Shown: positions 39,563-48,185 of the stretch, one piece after another | How positions within the stretch are numbered: position 1 is the first letter of the stretch | Layout of the letters: the number at the start of each line of letters is the position of its first letter | Source: Pseudomonas sp. HR96 | Lineage (GTDB): Bacteria; Pseudomonadota; Gammaproteobacteria; Pseudomonadales; Pseudomonadaceae | NCBI RefSeq assembly: GCF_034059295.1 | Contig: NZ_CP139141.1 | Span: 1,905,001 to 1,969,000, forward strand | DNA length: 64,000 bases | Direction: 5' to 3' | Notes under the pieces: model-generated | Told to the model about the DNA's origin: nothing | Seen by the model: the letters and a program-made list of their open reading frames with translations, nothing else | The model's database searches: none | Made by a program: the position numbers and the translations under genes

Positions 39563-40312
39563 CTATATGCTCGGCAGCGCTTGCAGCAAGGGCAGGGCGG
39601 GATTGTCCACTGGGCTGACCATGGCGTAGTTGTAATGCGCGCTGGACCAGTATTCGGCCTGCAGCTCGCCATCGCGGCGCGAACCGCGCGGCAGCAACAG
39701 GTTATTGCCTCCCGGCGGGCGTATATAGAAGGTCACGCGCCGGCCCTGGCCGTCCTGATACAGCACCATCGCCGCCGGGCCCTGCTCGGTGCTCATCAGC
39801 CGTGCACTGACCGCCGTGAAGCCTGCCGACTGCAGGTCGGGCAATGGGTTGGCGCCGCTGAAATAGCGGTCCAGCCAGGGCTGCAGCTCGCGGCTGTCGC
39901 TGACCTTGAGGTCGGCGGGTACCGCGCTCTGCTCGGCAAACAGGCGGTAGGCCTGCAAGGCATCGGTCATAGGCAGCTGCCTGGCCAGGGTCAGCTCGCG
40001 CGCTTGCCAGCCGCTCAGCGCGCCGACGCCCACCGCCAGCACCAGCACTGCGGCGCTGGCCAGCCGGCGCTGGCGCCGGGCGCGCAGGCGGCGGCGGATG
40101 GCTTGTGGGTCAAGCGCCGGATTGGCCGGCTGCTGCGCACCCTGGCCCAGGGCCGCGCGCAGTTGCCGCGCCTGCTCCTGCCACGCCGCCACCGTGGCCG
40201 AGGCTTGCGGGTGATTGCTCAACCACTGCTGCACGCGCTGGTGATCATCGTCGTCGAGTTGCCGATCGACGTAGGCGTGCAGCACGTCGTCGTTGGGGGG
40301 CAGGCTGATCAT
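39563..40312 (-). CDS. Anti-sigma factor, membrane-spanning
   Basis: The 249-residue protein has an N-terminal sigma-binding region typical of RsiW/ChrR-like anti-sigma factors (NDDVLHAYVDRQLDDDDHQRVQQWL). It then has one transmembrane helix (LASAAVLVLAVGVGALSGWQ, residues 84-103) and a periplasmic C-terminal domain. No zinc-binding His-Cys-Cys motif is visible, so release may not depend on thiol oxidation in this domain. The gene overlaps the sigma gene by ATGA and would hold that sigma factor at the membrane. Confidence 0.8.
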   Translation of the reverse strand: MISLPPNDDVLHAYVDRQLDDDDHQRVQQWLSNHPQASATVAAWQEQARQLRAALGQGAQQPANPALDPQAIRRRLRARRQRRLASAAVLVLAVGVGALSGWQARELTLARQLPMTDALQAYRLFAEQSAVPADLKVSDSRELQPWLDRYFSGANPLPDLQSAGFTAVSARLMSTEQGPAAMVLYQDGQGRRVTFYIRPPGGNNLLLPRGSRRDGELQAEYWSSAHYNYAMVSPVDNPALPLLQALPSI

Positions 40313-40833
40313 TTGAGAATTCGCAGGAGGGGGGGACGTTGCGAGCCGGGGCGGGTGATTTCGCCCTCGCTCAGTTCACGCAGGGCCTGGCGCGCCCGCG
40401 ACAGCCGTGACATCACGGTGCCGATCGGCACCTCGAGCATCTGCGCCACCTCCTTGTAACTAAGGCCTTCCACCGACACCGCATAGAGCACGGCACGCTG
40501 CTCGGCGCCGAGCCGCTCGAAGGCGGCGAGGGTCGACTGCGCCAGCACGCTGCGTTCGGCCGAGGGCTGGCTGTCGTCGCGCCCGGTGAGCAACTCGAGC
40601 ATGCGCGCCATGCGCCGCCCGCGACGATGCTGGTCGACGAATTGCCGGTAGAGAATGGCGAACAGCCAGGCGCGCAGGTCGCCGTCGGCGTGCTTGCCGT
40701 CCCAGCGGGTCAGCGCGCGCTCGAGGCTGGCCTGCACCAGATCGTCGGCGCTGCTCGGCTCGCGGGTCAGCGACAAGGCAAAGCGGCGCAGGCGCGGCAG
40801 CAATTCTCGCAGCTGTTCGTCGAATTCGTGCAT
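40309..40833 (-). CDS. ECF-type RNA polymerase sigma factor
   Basis: The 174-residue protein has region 2 (FALSLTREPSSADDLVQASLERAL, LRAWLFAILYRQFVDQHRR) and region 4 (LSYKEVAQMLEVPIGTVMSRLSRARQAL). There is no region 1 or 3, as in group IV sigma factors. The start is taken as the second of two close ATGs; the first, at 40839, is equally possible. It is co-transcribed with its anti-sigma gene. Upstream lies a promoter whose -35 and -10 match exactly those of the divergent catalase unit, which suggests that the sigma factor controls both itself and the catalase. Confidence 0.88.
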   Translation of the reverse strand: MHEFDEQLRELLPRLRRFALSLTREPSSADDLVQASLERALTRWDGKHADGDLRAWLFAILYRQFVDQHRRGRRMARMLELLTGRDDSQPSAERSVLAQSTLAAFERLGAEQRAVLYAVSVEGLSYKEVAQMLEVPIGTVMSRLSRARQALRELSEGEITRPGSQRPPLLRILK

Positions 40834-40871
40834 GGCCATCCCGAGCAGGTTGAGGCGGTGGTGAACAGCAA

Positions 40872-40896
40872 GACGACCCGTGCGGGAAATTATTCC
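40872..40896 (-). promoter_or_regulatory. ECF-type promoter of the sigma/anti-sigma operon
   Basis: On the minus strand, GGAATAA (40896-40890) and CGTC (40875-40872) are separated by 14 bases. Boxes and spacing are identical to those of the divergent promoter at 40943-40967. GGAA-type -35 and CGTC -10 boxes are typical of ECF sigma recognition. Confidence 0.7.
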
Positions 40897-40942
40897 ACCG
40901 CCAGGAGAAAAAACCGAGTCCAGCTTTAATGGGTGATAGCCG

Positions 40943-40967
40943 GGAATAAAACGCGCAGCCCTTCGTC
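40943..40967 (+). promoter_or_regulatory. ECF-type promoter of the catalase/cytochrome b561 operon
   Basis: GGAATAA (40943-40949) and CGTC (40964-40967) with a 14-base spacer lie 52 bases before the catalase ATG. The match to the sigma operon promoter on the other strand implies one sigma factor for both. Confidence 0.7.
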
Positions 40968-41018
40968 CCATTGCATCCGAACCATCCTCATCATGGGCCA
41001 AAGGCCCGGGAGACCACC

Positions 41019-42134
41019 ATGCCGGAGCCTACACCGGGCAACAGATCCGACCAGCCCCACCTTCCCCTGAGCACCGGCAGCACGCTGCTGCGCCTGGCCG
41101 CCATCGCTGTGGTGGTGGCCGTTTGCGCCGGTGCCCTGGCCTACGTCAAGGGCGTGTTCGATCCCGGCCGCCTGACCCCCGAGGCCTTCGTCGACCAATT
41201 GCAGACCGACAATGGCATCCACCCCGGCTACCGGCGCAACCACGCCAAGGGCGTGTGCGTGGTCGGCTACTTCGAGAGCGCCGCGCCGATTCGCCCGTAT
41301 TCCGCAGCCGGTGTGTTCCAGGATGCCCGCACGCCGGTGGTCGGCCGTTTCGCCCTGCCCACCGGCAGCCCCTATTCGCCCGACACCGCCGCGCCGATCC
41401 GCAGTTTCGCGCTGCGCTTCACCCAGGCCGACGGTCAGCAATGGCGCACCGGCATGAACGCCATGCCGTCATTCCCGGTGGCCACCCCGCAAGCCTTCTT
41501 CGACATGCTCAAGGCCAGCGCCCCGGACCCGGCCACCGGCAAGCCTGACCCGGCAGCCATGGGCCGATTCTTCGGCGCCCACCCGGAAGCCGCGCCGTTC
41601 CTGGCCTGGGTCAAGACCGCCAAGCCGTCCGCCAGCTATGCCACCGAAACCTACAACAGCGTCAATGCCTTCTATCTCGTGGGCGCCGATGGCCAGCGCC
41701 ATGCCGTGCGCTGGAGCGTGGTGCCACAGCCCGGCAATGGCAGCAGTGCGCCCGCCACCCAGAGCGGCGATTTCCTCGACAGGGACCTGCAGCAGCACCT
41801 GGCCAACGGCCCGCTGCGCTGGGACCTGCGCATGACCCTGGCGGACCCCGCCGACCCGGTCGACGACGCTACCAGGGCCTGGCCCGCCGAGCGCCCGGTA
41901 GTGGCCGCCGGCACCCTGGTGATCGAAAAAGCCGAAGCACAGAACGACGGCGAATGCCGCGATATCAACTACGACCCGCTGATCCTGCCGAGCGGCATCC
42001 AGGCCTCCGCCGACCCGTTGCTGCCGGCGCGTTCGGCCGCCTACGCCAGCTCCTACCTGCGCCGCACCAGCGAAGTCGACCAGCTCAAGACCGCCCATGC
42101 CGACCCGCAGTCCGCCCAGGAGGCGCGCCCATGA
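41019..42134 (+). CDS. Membrane-anchored catalase-family peroxidase (SrpA type)
   Basis: The 371-residue protein is a small catalase-fold haem protein. An N-terminal helix (LLRLAAIAVVVAVCAGALAYV, about residues 26-46) anchors or exports it to the periplasm. The distal haem histidine is in YRRNHAKGVCVVGYF, and the proximal tyrosine is in the R-x-x-x-Y motif RSAAY near the C-terminus. It is shorter than true catalases, and such proteins are usually peroxidases. It overlaps the cytochrome b561 gene by ATGA, suggesting that the cytochrome supplies electrons from the quinone pool. Confidence 0.85.
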   Translation: MPEPTPGNRSDQPHLPLSTGSTLLRLAAIAVVVAVCAGALAYVKGVFDPGRLTPEAFVDQLQTDNGIHPGYRRNHAKGVCVVGYFESAAPIRPYSAAGVFQDARTPVVGRFALPTGSPYSPDTAAPIRSFALRFTQADGQQWRTGMNAMPSFPVATPQAFFDMLKASAPDPATGKPDPAAMGRFFGAHPEAAPFLAWVKTAKPSASYATETYNSVNAFYLVGADGQRHAVRWSVVPQPGNGSSAPATQSGDFLDRDLQQHLANGPLRWDLRMTLADPADPVDDATRAWPAERPVVAAGTLVIEKAEAQNDGECRDINYDPLILPSGIQASADPLLPARSAAYASSYLRRTSEVDQLKTAHADPQSAQEARP

Positions 42135-42670
42135 ACAAGCACCCCGAACACTTCGCCCCGCTGGCGCGTCTGCTGCACTGGAGCATGGCGCTACTGCTGA
42201 TCGCCCAGCTGTTCATCGGCGCCGGCATGGTGGCCTCGGTCTCCGCGCGCCACGAGTGGTTGATCCACCTGCACAAACCCTTGGGCATCGCCTTGCTGGC
42301 GCTGGTCATCGTGCGCCTGATCGTGCGCTTCAGCACCCGCCAGCCGCCGCTGCCAAGCGACCTGCCGCCGGTGCAGAAACTGGCGGCCAAGGCTTCGCAC
42401 TGGCTACTGTATGGCCTGATGGTGGTGCTGCCGCTGGTGGGTTGGGCGATGCTCTCGGCGGCGGGCGACCCGATCATGCTGACCGAGTCGCTGCGCCTGC
42501 CGGCCCTCATCGCGGCCGACCCCCACAGCTTTGCGTTCTTGCGCAAGGCCCATGGGTACCTGGCCTATCTGTTGTTTCTGACGGTGCTGGTGCATTTGGC
42601 GGCGGCGCTGTTTCATGGGCTGATACGGCGCGATGGGGTGTTGCAGAGTATGGCCAAGGGGGAGGGCTGA
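42131..42670 (+). CDS. Cytochrome b561-family diheme membrane protein
   Basis: The 179-residue protein has four transmembrane helices with haem-ligand histidines in RLLHWSMALLL, WLIHLHKPLGI and the late FLRKAHGYLAYLLFLTVLVHLAAALFH helix pair. This family passes electrons across the inner membrane. It is translationally coupled to the periplasmic catalase-like protein and lies in an ECF-controlled unit, so a role as its electron donor is likely but inferred. Confidence 0.88.
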   Translation: MNKHPEHFAPLARLLHWSMALLLIAQLFIGAGMVASVSARHEWLIHLHKPLGIALLALVIVRLIVRFSTRQPPLPSDLPPVQKLAAKASHWLLYGLMVVLPLVGWAMLSAAGDPIMLTESLRLPALIAADPHSFAFLRKAHGYLAYLLFLTVLVHLAAALFHGLIRRDGVLQSMAKGEG

Positions 42671-42692
42671 AGTCGCCGCTAACGCGTGAACG

Positions 42693-42727
42693 AGCGGTCT
42701 GGCAGCAAATGTGCCTGACCGCTTTTT
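42693..42727 (+). terminator. Rho-independent terminator after the cytochrome b561 gene
   Basis: AGCGGTC pairs with GACCGCT around a 17-base loop and is followed by TTTTC. It isolates the peroxidase unit from the effector gene that begins 80 bases on. Confidence 0.7.
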
Positions 42728-42809
42728 CATTTGCTTACACTTCAGGCTTTGGGTTTTCGTCTTAGCTGTGTCAGTTTTCCGCCGTCAACAATGAGAGCGG
42801 ACAACGCCG

Positions 42810-45800
42810 ATGACCCTGGCTTCCCACACCCGCACAGCCACCACCGAATGCGCGCCTTCCATCAAAGGCTGCCGGGTCTGCCAGCGTCCGGGCCTGGCGA
42901 TTCTTCCGCTGCGCCGTTCGCTGGTCCCCAAGCCGCACTTGTGGAAGCACCTGCCCGAGCCGGAGATCTCCGACACCGAGCTCGGCCTGCGGGTGCTGCG
43001 CGCGGGCTACCTCTACGTGCTGCTGGACGACCGGGTCTGGCAAGCCTATCAGGTGACCGTCGACGGCTACCTGCGCCAGTTCAACCCCTACCAGCCGCGG
43101 TACTGCAACGAACGTCGCCTGACCCGGGCCTGCGTCAATCGGGACCACGATATCCCTGCCTCATTTCTCAACATCGACACCGATCAATACCGCACGGCCT
43201 CTTTCGCCTTTTCCAGCGACCCCTGGCCAGTCAGCGTGCTGGACGCCTACAAGGCGCTGCGCAACATCGAGCGCATGCAGATGATCGATCTGGCCACGGC
43301 CCGGGACAACCCGACTCGCTATGGTGACTACCTGACCCCCGAGGAGCCCTGGATCCTCAAGCAGGTCTACGAATACCGCGACTTCGTCCCGGGTTTCCCC
43401 AGTGTCCATGGCTTCCACAGCCGAGGCCATCGCCAGAGTGCCATCCGAAACTACCTGCGCACGGCCCGCGTGCACCCCACGCTCGGCCCTGGCGTGCTGG
43501 CCATCGAGGTGGATGACGACGTCGGCCTGGTCCAGGAATACAACGCCATGCGCGCCAGTTGGGCCCATGCGCGGCAGGTGTGGCTGGAGGAGCCGGAGCG
43601 GGCGTATCAGCATCAGACTTCGCAGATTCTGCTGGCGATTCGCGCGTTGCATCGGCAATGGGCGAACGCCAAAGTGCCGGTCAAGGAGCCCAATGTAATG
43701 CCTCCGGACTGGGTGATCCCGGGCGCGTGGGCCATCGAGCGCCAGCGGCGTGTCGACCAGCTGGCCCTGGAATCGGACCAGCGTCTCGAAGAGCGCTACG
43801 ACGAACCGAAACGGGCAGACTTCCAGAAAACCTACGACACCGTTCTGCAGGTGTATCAAAAGCAGATCGACCACTACGGCGAGCGCTATGCCAAAGCGTT
43901 TCTTGCCGCCGACTTCCACGTGGCCATGGCCCACGACTACGACCCGGACGACAGGCAATCGGCGATTGCCTACAGCAAGACCATGGCGCTGTGCCTGAGC
44001 GGCGGTATCAGCGAGGCCCCAGGCAATGCCAGCGGCCCGACGGTGATGCTCTGGCAGGAGCTGCTGCAGGACCCGCAGAGCCCGATCTACAAGGCGCTGC
44101 TGATGCGCGACAAACATTTGGTGGCCGCCTTGCTGCCGAGCTTCGACGCCACCGGCGTCGATGACTGGAACGACAGCGGCAAGCTCTACGCGGCCCTGCA
44201 AGCTGCCATCAACAGCGATGAAGCAGGGGAGTTCAAGCGCAGGAACCTGCAGGAAGCGATGGCGCAGATGCTCGCGGCACTCAACGCGGCCAGCACGCGC
44301 CTGAAGGCGGTACTGGGCGCCGGAGTGGAATGCGCCGTGTCGCGCCTCAATAGCGCAACCCAGTTTCTCTACAACGGGTTGTCCTTGATCGAGCTGCATG
44401 TCCCGATGAGGCTCGGGGACTACTACGCGCTGCAGTCCAGGCACATTCGCGAATTGCAACATAAACACGCCAACGGCGCAGACCGCCCTCGGCCAAAGTC
44501 GCGAGACAAGGTGCAGCCGCTGATCCTCGGTGGCGTATTGAGCCTCTCGGTGATGAACCCGAAGATCGCCGATCTGGTAGTGCAGGTTTCAGTCTGGGTC
44601 GAGGGTACGGTGGAGGACCTGAAAAAAGCGCTGAGTGCCGAAAGCAGATTGCCGCCCAGCGACCTGGGTCTCGACGCCAGCGCGCGTTTGGTACCGGTAG
44701 GGGTCGGCCTGGCCACGTTGGACCCAGCCGCGCGCAAGGCGCTGGAGGGGGTGCAAATGACCTTGCCACAAGCGCGGAAATGGGTAAGGACCGGGTTTGG
44801 TGGAGTGATGGGGGTTGCAGGGAGTGCGGAGGTGCTTCTGGCAGTCGGTGGACTGTATTTGATGCATGATTCGATGGGGAAGAACCTGGAGGCTGCGCGC
44901 AAGGCTGTGGGGGATCGGTCGATCGAGGCGGAGATGGCGTTGGCCGGTAGCGCACTGGGCGTGATTGGAGGCGGGATCGAGCTGATTGGCATTGCCTTGG
45001 AGACGGGCCTAAAGGGAGCGGAGGCCAGCAGCCTGATTACGAGTAGTTCGGTTATTGCTTCTCGGATGGCTTCGTTGGCTGATCGTTTGATTAGGGTTGG
45101 TGGCATGGCAATAGCTGTTTCCAGTTTTCATGATGCGGCGCAGGCTGTGCTCGCAGCGAGTCGCGCGGCGAACCAAGGCGATACCAAGGCAGAAGTAGCA
45201 TATTTCTCAGCCGCTATGTTTTCGGCCGTCGCCGGCGTTACAGGGGGGGTCGCTGCGGTTCTGCGAATCACCTCTATAGCTGGTCCAATGGGCATAGCCA
45301 TTATCGTTGGGCTATTGGGATATGCTTTGTATAATTGGGCTCAACATCGAGAGTCGTCGCCGATAGAGCTATGGGCCAAACGATGTTTTTTCGGTGTGGC
45401 GGATGAAATACCAAAAATACATTGGGCTGCATCTGATTCGGGAACTAAAGCGATTGCTGAGCTTAATGCTATCACTATGGCTCTGGATGGAGAACTTGAA
45501 CTCAAGTTTGAACATCTAGGGTATGCGCCTGGAAATATTCCGATTGAAAGACCGCACTGGTTTTACAGAATTAGACTTCCGCATTACTCAGTATTGGAGT
45601 CCGCCTACAGATGGAGTTTGCTCATTCATAGAAAGGACGATAAATTCGCTGGAGAATACATAGCGGGTGAGATCGTCGCTCGGAGCGAGCAGGCCGTTCC
45701 TGAGATCTCAACCCAGGCAAGCCGGCGACCACCTGCGACGCCCATTACTCTTGCTCCGACCTCGTCGGGTTATCGGCTGAAAAATCCTCATCCGTTCGGG

Positions 45801-46004
45801 TTGGAATTAACGGATCAATCTAAAGATGGCGCTGCGGTAAATTTCCTTGAATTTTCGGGTTCGCTGCAAGGGGAGCAAGTGATAGATGGGCGTGAGATTG
45901 AAGCAGTTACATTGTCGGTGACGTATTGGCCTGAAAAGGCTGTTGTCGACGGCTATGCTGAAATAGTCCGGACCAGGCATATGCCCGGATCTGAAGGAAA
46001 TTAA
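42810..46004 (+). CDS. VasX/BTH_I2691-type type VI secretion effector, membrane-active toxin
   Basis: The 1064-residue protein starts with the VasX N-terminal-type domain: cysteines at 14, 21 and 24 (CRVCQRPGLAILPLR), then ELGLRVLRAGYLYVLLDDRVW. Members are type VI cargo effectors, and V. cholerae VasX permeabilises membranes. A helical middle follows. Hydrophobic glycine-rich segments lie at about 661-686, 709-733 and 802-845 (GPMGIAIIVGLLGYALYNWA), suited to pore formation. The last 200 residues form a variable tip. GC is high through about 44.8 kb, then falls sharply and stays low. No VgrG, PAAR or chaperone gene is in the window. Six probable immunity genes follow 15 bases downstream. Confidence 0.8.
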   Translation: MTLASHTRTATTECAPSIKGCRVCQRPGLAILPLRRSLVPKPHLWKHLPEPEISDTELGLRVLRAGYLYVLLDDRVWQAYQVTVDGYLRQFNPYQPRYCNERRLTRACVNRDHDIPASFLNIDTDQYRTASFAFSSDPWPVSVLDAYKALRNIERMQMIDLATARDNPTRYGDYLTPEEPWILKQVYEYRDFVPGFPSVHGFHSRGHRQSAIRNYLRTARVHPTLGPGVLAIEVDDDVGLVQEYNAMRASWAHARQVWLEEPERAYQHQTSQILLAIRALHRQWANAKVPVKEPNVMPPDWVIPGAWAIERQRRVDQLALESDQRLEERYDEPKRADFQKTYDTVLQVYQKQIDHYGERYAKAFLAADFHVAMAHDYDPDDRQSAIAYSKTMALCLSGGISEAPGNASGPTVMLWQELLQDPQSPIYKALLMRDKHLVAALLPSFDATGVDDWNDSGKLYAALQAAINSDEAGEFKRRNLQEAMAQMLAALNAASTRLKAVLGAGVECAVSRLNSATQFLYNGLSLIELHVPMRLGDYYALQSRHIRELQHKHANGADRPRPKSRDKVQPLILGGVLSLSVMNPKIADLVVQVSVWVEGTVEDLKKALSAESRLPPSDLGLDASARLVPVGVGLATLDPAARKALEGVQMTLPQARKWVRTGFGGVMGVAGSAEVLLAVGGLYLMHDSMGKNLEAARKAVGDRSIEAEMALAGSALGVIGGGIELIGIALETGLKGAEASSLITSSSVIASRMASLADRLIRVGGMAIAVSSFHDAAQAVLAASRAANQGDTKAEVAYFSAAMFSAVAGVTGGVAAVLRITSIAGPMGIAIIVGLLGYALYNWAQHRESSPIELWAKRCFFGVADEIPKIHWAASDSGTKAIAELNAITMALDGELELKFEHLGYAPGNIPIERPHWFYRIRLPHYSVLESAYRWSLLIHRKDDKFAGEYIAGEIVARSEQAVPEISTQASRRPPATPITLAPTSSGYRLKNPHPFGLELTDQSKDGAAVNFLEFSGSLQGEQVIDGREIEAVTLSVTYWPEKAVVDGYAEIVRTRHMPGSEGN

Positions 46005-46019
46005 AGTCAAGGTCAAACC

Positions 46020-46934
46020 ATGTTTAGTGATGAAAGCCGTAGCTTTCCAAGACGCCCGGAAGGCTGGCGTTATGATCTATCCTCACCGAATGATGATTGC
46101 ATACTGCCGCCGCACCCTAGCGGATTACCCTACCCGCCGAATCACCTTGACGCAGTCTATATGGAGCTTCCTAGATCTACATTCGAAGTCAGGGGCGTAG
46201 CGGTGTGGGGAGCGCTATGCCTTTTTGGATTGGCAATATGTATGGTTGTCAGGTGGGTGGGATTCAAAATTGAGTCGGTATATCTGGAATTTGGCGTCCT
46301 GGATGCTTCTGCCCTATTTATCGTTACTACAGCAGGCTGGGTCGGAGTGGTCCTTTGGCGGATTGACATGGAGGCACCGAGGGATGAGCCGATTCGCTTC
46401 AATCGAGTACGAAGGAAAGTGTATGTTTACCAGTTTCATTACAGCTGGCTCAGGCCGTTCTGCCGAAACTCATGGGGTATAAAGGCTGTAGCCTACGACT
46501 GGGACAGCCTCAAGGCAGAATTTTGCAGCATTTACGGTCCGATGGGAACGGGAGGCTTGATTCAGTTTGTGAATCTCGCGGTCGTTGATGCGCAGGGCGA
46601 AAAGATTGTCGACCGTTTTTTATACGCTCGTGGTCGACAGTCTGGCGAAATGTATTGGGCCATGGCCCAGCTCTATATGCAAGAAGGTCCCAGCGCTGTG
46701 CCGAAGTTTGAAAAACTACCACGCGATTGGAATAACGAAACTCACTTCGAGAACATTGCTCGTCGGTTTGCTCCGAGGGTGCAATGGCCTGAGGAGATGG
46801 ACCTTGAATCAAGGAGTGCTCCTGATGCCTCTAGTCAGTCGAGTTCTGAAGAAACCACGCCAGATAGTCACGCTGGCCATAATCAAGGTAAAGCAGCTTT
46901 GCAGAAAGTGAAGTCAATAGACGATAGAGGTTAG
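46020..46934 (+). CDS. DUF6708-like membrane protein 1 of 6, probable effector immunity
   Basis: This is the first paralogue, 304 residues, starting 15 bases after the effector stop. Shared layout: GW at residues 15-16, YPPNHLD then MELPRSTFEVRG, two membrane helices (AVWGALCLFGLAICMVV and a second near residues 90-110), then a conserved cytoplasmic block RIDMEAPRDEPIRFNR, RRKVYVYQF, YDWDSLKAEFCSIYGPMGTGG and MYWAMAQLYMQEGP. It differs from its sisters in a 36-residue Ser/Glu-rich tail (SSQSSSEETTPDS). The position right after the toxin, and membrane insertion, suggest immunity against the membrane-active effector. That function is inferred. Confidence 0.7.
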   Translation: MFSDESRSFPRRPEGWRYDLSSPNDDCILPPHPSGLPYPPNHLDAVYMELPRSTFEVRGVAVWGALCLFGLAICMVVRWVGFKIESVYLEFGVLDASALFIVTTAGWVGVVLWRIDMEAPRDEPIRFNRVRRKVYVYQFHYSWLRPFCRNSWGIKAVAYDWDSLKAEFCSIYGPMGTGGLIQFVNLAVVDAQGEKIVDRFLYARGRQSGEMYWAMAQLYMQEGPSAVPKFEKLPRDWNNETHFENIARRFAPRVQWPEEMDLESRSAPDASSQSSSEETTPDSHAGHNQGKAALQKVKSIDDRG

Positions 46935-46936
46935 GA

Positions 46937-47743
46937 GTGTCGAGTGGTGAGGCGATAATCCATAAGCTCCGTGCGTCAGGCTGGAGGTATGATCTTCCTT
47001 CCCCTGGCGAGGCTCCCGCATGTCTCCCTGATGCAAGTGTACTACCCTATCCACCAAATCATATTGATGAGGTTTATATGGAGCTTCCTAGAGCTACTTA
47101 CGAGATAAGGGGGCTAGCGGTATGGGGTGGGATTATGTATTTTGCGCTAGGATTGTGTTTATTTATAGTCTGGCTGTGGTTGGGGCATGGCTCGTTTTTT
47201 CATAAGTTGGGGGCGGTGGACGCTATGGTGTTGGCGGGTGTGTTAATGATGATCTTGGTAGGCGTGTATTTCTGGCGAATGGATATGGAGGCTCCACTTG
47301 ATGAACCCATTCGCTTCAATCGTGCGCGAAGAAAGGTTTACGTTTACCAATTTTATTACAGTGGCCTGAGATTATTTTGCCGGAAATCTTGGGGGGTCAG
47401 GGCGGTGGCCTATGACTGGGATACGCTGAAGGCGGAGTTCTGCAGTATATATGGTCCTATGGGTTCTGGCGGTTTGGTGCAGTTTGTTAATCTGGCAGTA
47501 ATAAACAGAGAGCAAGGAAGAGTTATCGACCGGTTTTTGTACGCCCGTGGTCGTCAATCTGGAGAAATGTACTGGGCCATGGCCCAGCTCTACATGCAGC
47601 AGGGTCCAGGTGCTGTGCCGAAGTTTGGAAAACCTCCGCGTGACTGGAATAACGAAGCCCACTTCGAAAACATTGCGCGGCGCTTCGCCCCCAAGGTGAA
47701 GTGGCCCGAGGCGATGGACCTCGAATCGCGCACAGCTCCATAG
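46937..47743 (+). CDS. DUF6708-like membrane protein 2 of 6, probable immunity
   Basis: The second paralogue has 268 residues. The GTG start lies two bases after the previous stop and keeps the GW pair at 15-16. Two helices are clear (GGIMYFALGLCLFIVWLWLG and AMVLAGVLMMILVGVYFW). The conserved block reads RMDMEAPLDEPIRFNRARRK, YDWDTLKAEFCSIYGPMGSGG, then FENIARRFAPKVKWPEAMDLESRTAP. It is clearly coupled to paralogue 1. A decayed effector tip lies directly downstream. Confidence 0.7.
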   Translation: MSSGEAIIHKLRASGWRYDLPSPGEAPACLPDASVLPYPPNHIDEVYMELPRATYEIRGLAVWGGIMYFALGLCLFIVWLWLGHGSFFHKLGAVDAMVLAGVLMMILVGVYFWRMDMEAPLDEPIRFNRARRKVYVYQFYYSGLRLFCRKSWGVRAVAYDWDTLKAEFCSIYGPMGSGGLVQFVNLAVINREQGRVIDRFLYARGRQSGEMYWAMAQLYMQQGPGAVPKFGKPPRDWNNEAHFENIARRFAPKVKWPEAMDLESRTAP

Positions 47744-47857
47744 GAACGGCCAATCTCGCCTTACCAAGCTTCAGCGTATTCCTATAAACGGAATTTCATG
47801 GTCTGCAGGAGTCTTTCGGTAAATAGTCAGGAGTTAGAGGGGGATAGTTCAGGCTGA

Positions 47858-48152
47858 TTGTTAAAAAGGGTTCTTCGGGTATTACTGATTCAGATTTTCT
47901 GGCTCGGAACACGGCGCACAGCACGAGAGCCCTTCAGATGGATGGCGCGAAATTATGAAGCCCTCGTCTACAGTCTGAATAGTGGAGGGATTGGACGGGC
48001 CCAAAATGGAGTTTCTCGAAATAAAGGGCTCAGTTCAGCAGGATCTCAAATCAATTGACCGGATCGAGGGGGTGGCGCTGTCGATTATATTATGGCCAGA
48101 TGAAAATGTTGTTGATGGGTGCGCCCCAATGACGGTCAACAAAGTACTATAA
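47858..48152 (+). pseudogene. Decayed orphan C-terminus of a second effector
   Basis: From ATG 48006 a 48-codon frame encodes FLEIKGSVQQ, then EGVALSIILWPDENVVDG. This aligns with the last 50 residues of the effector at 42810-46004 (FLEFSGSLQG, EAVTLSVTYWPEKAVVDG). The sequence just upstream continues the likeness one base out of frame (YSLNSGGIGRAQ against LELTDQSKDGAAV). The piece therefore has at least one frameshift and no N-terminal domain, and sits between immunity genes 2 and 3. It looks like a displaced toxin tip. The rest of the 47744-48185 gap shows no intact gene. Confidence 0.65.
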
Positions 48153-48185
48153 ATCTAGGCGTATTGCTAGCGAGCATGGAAAGTT

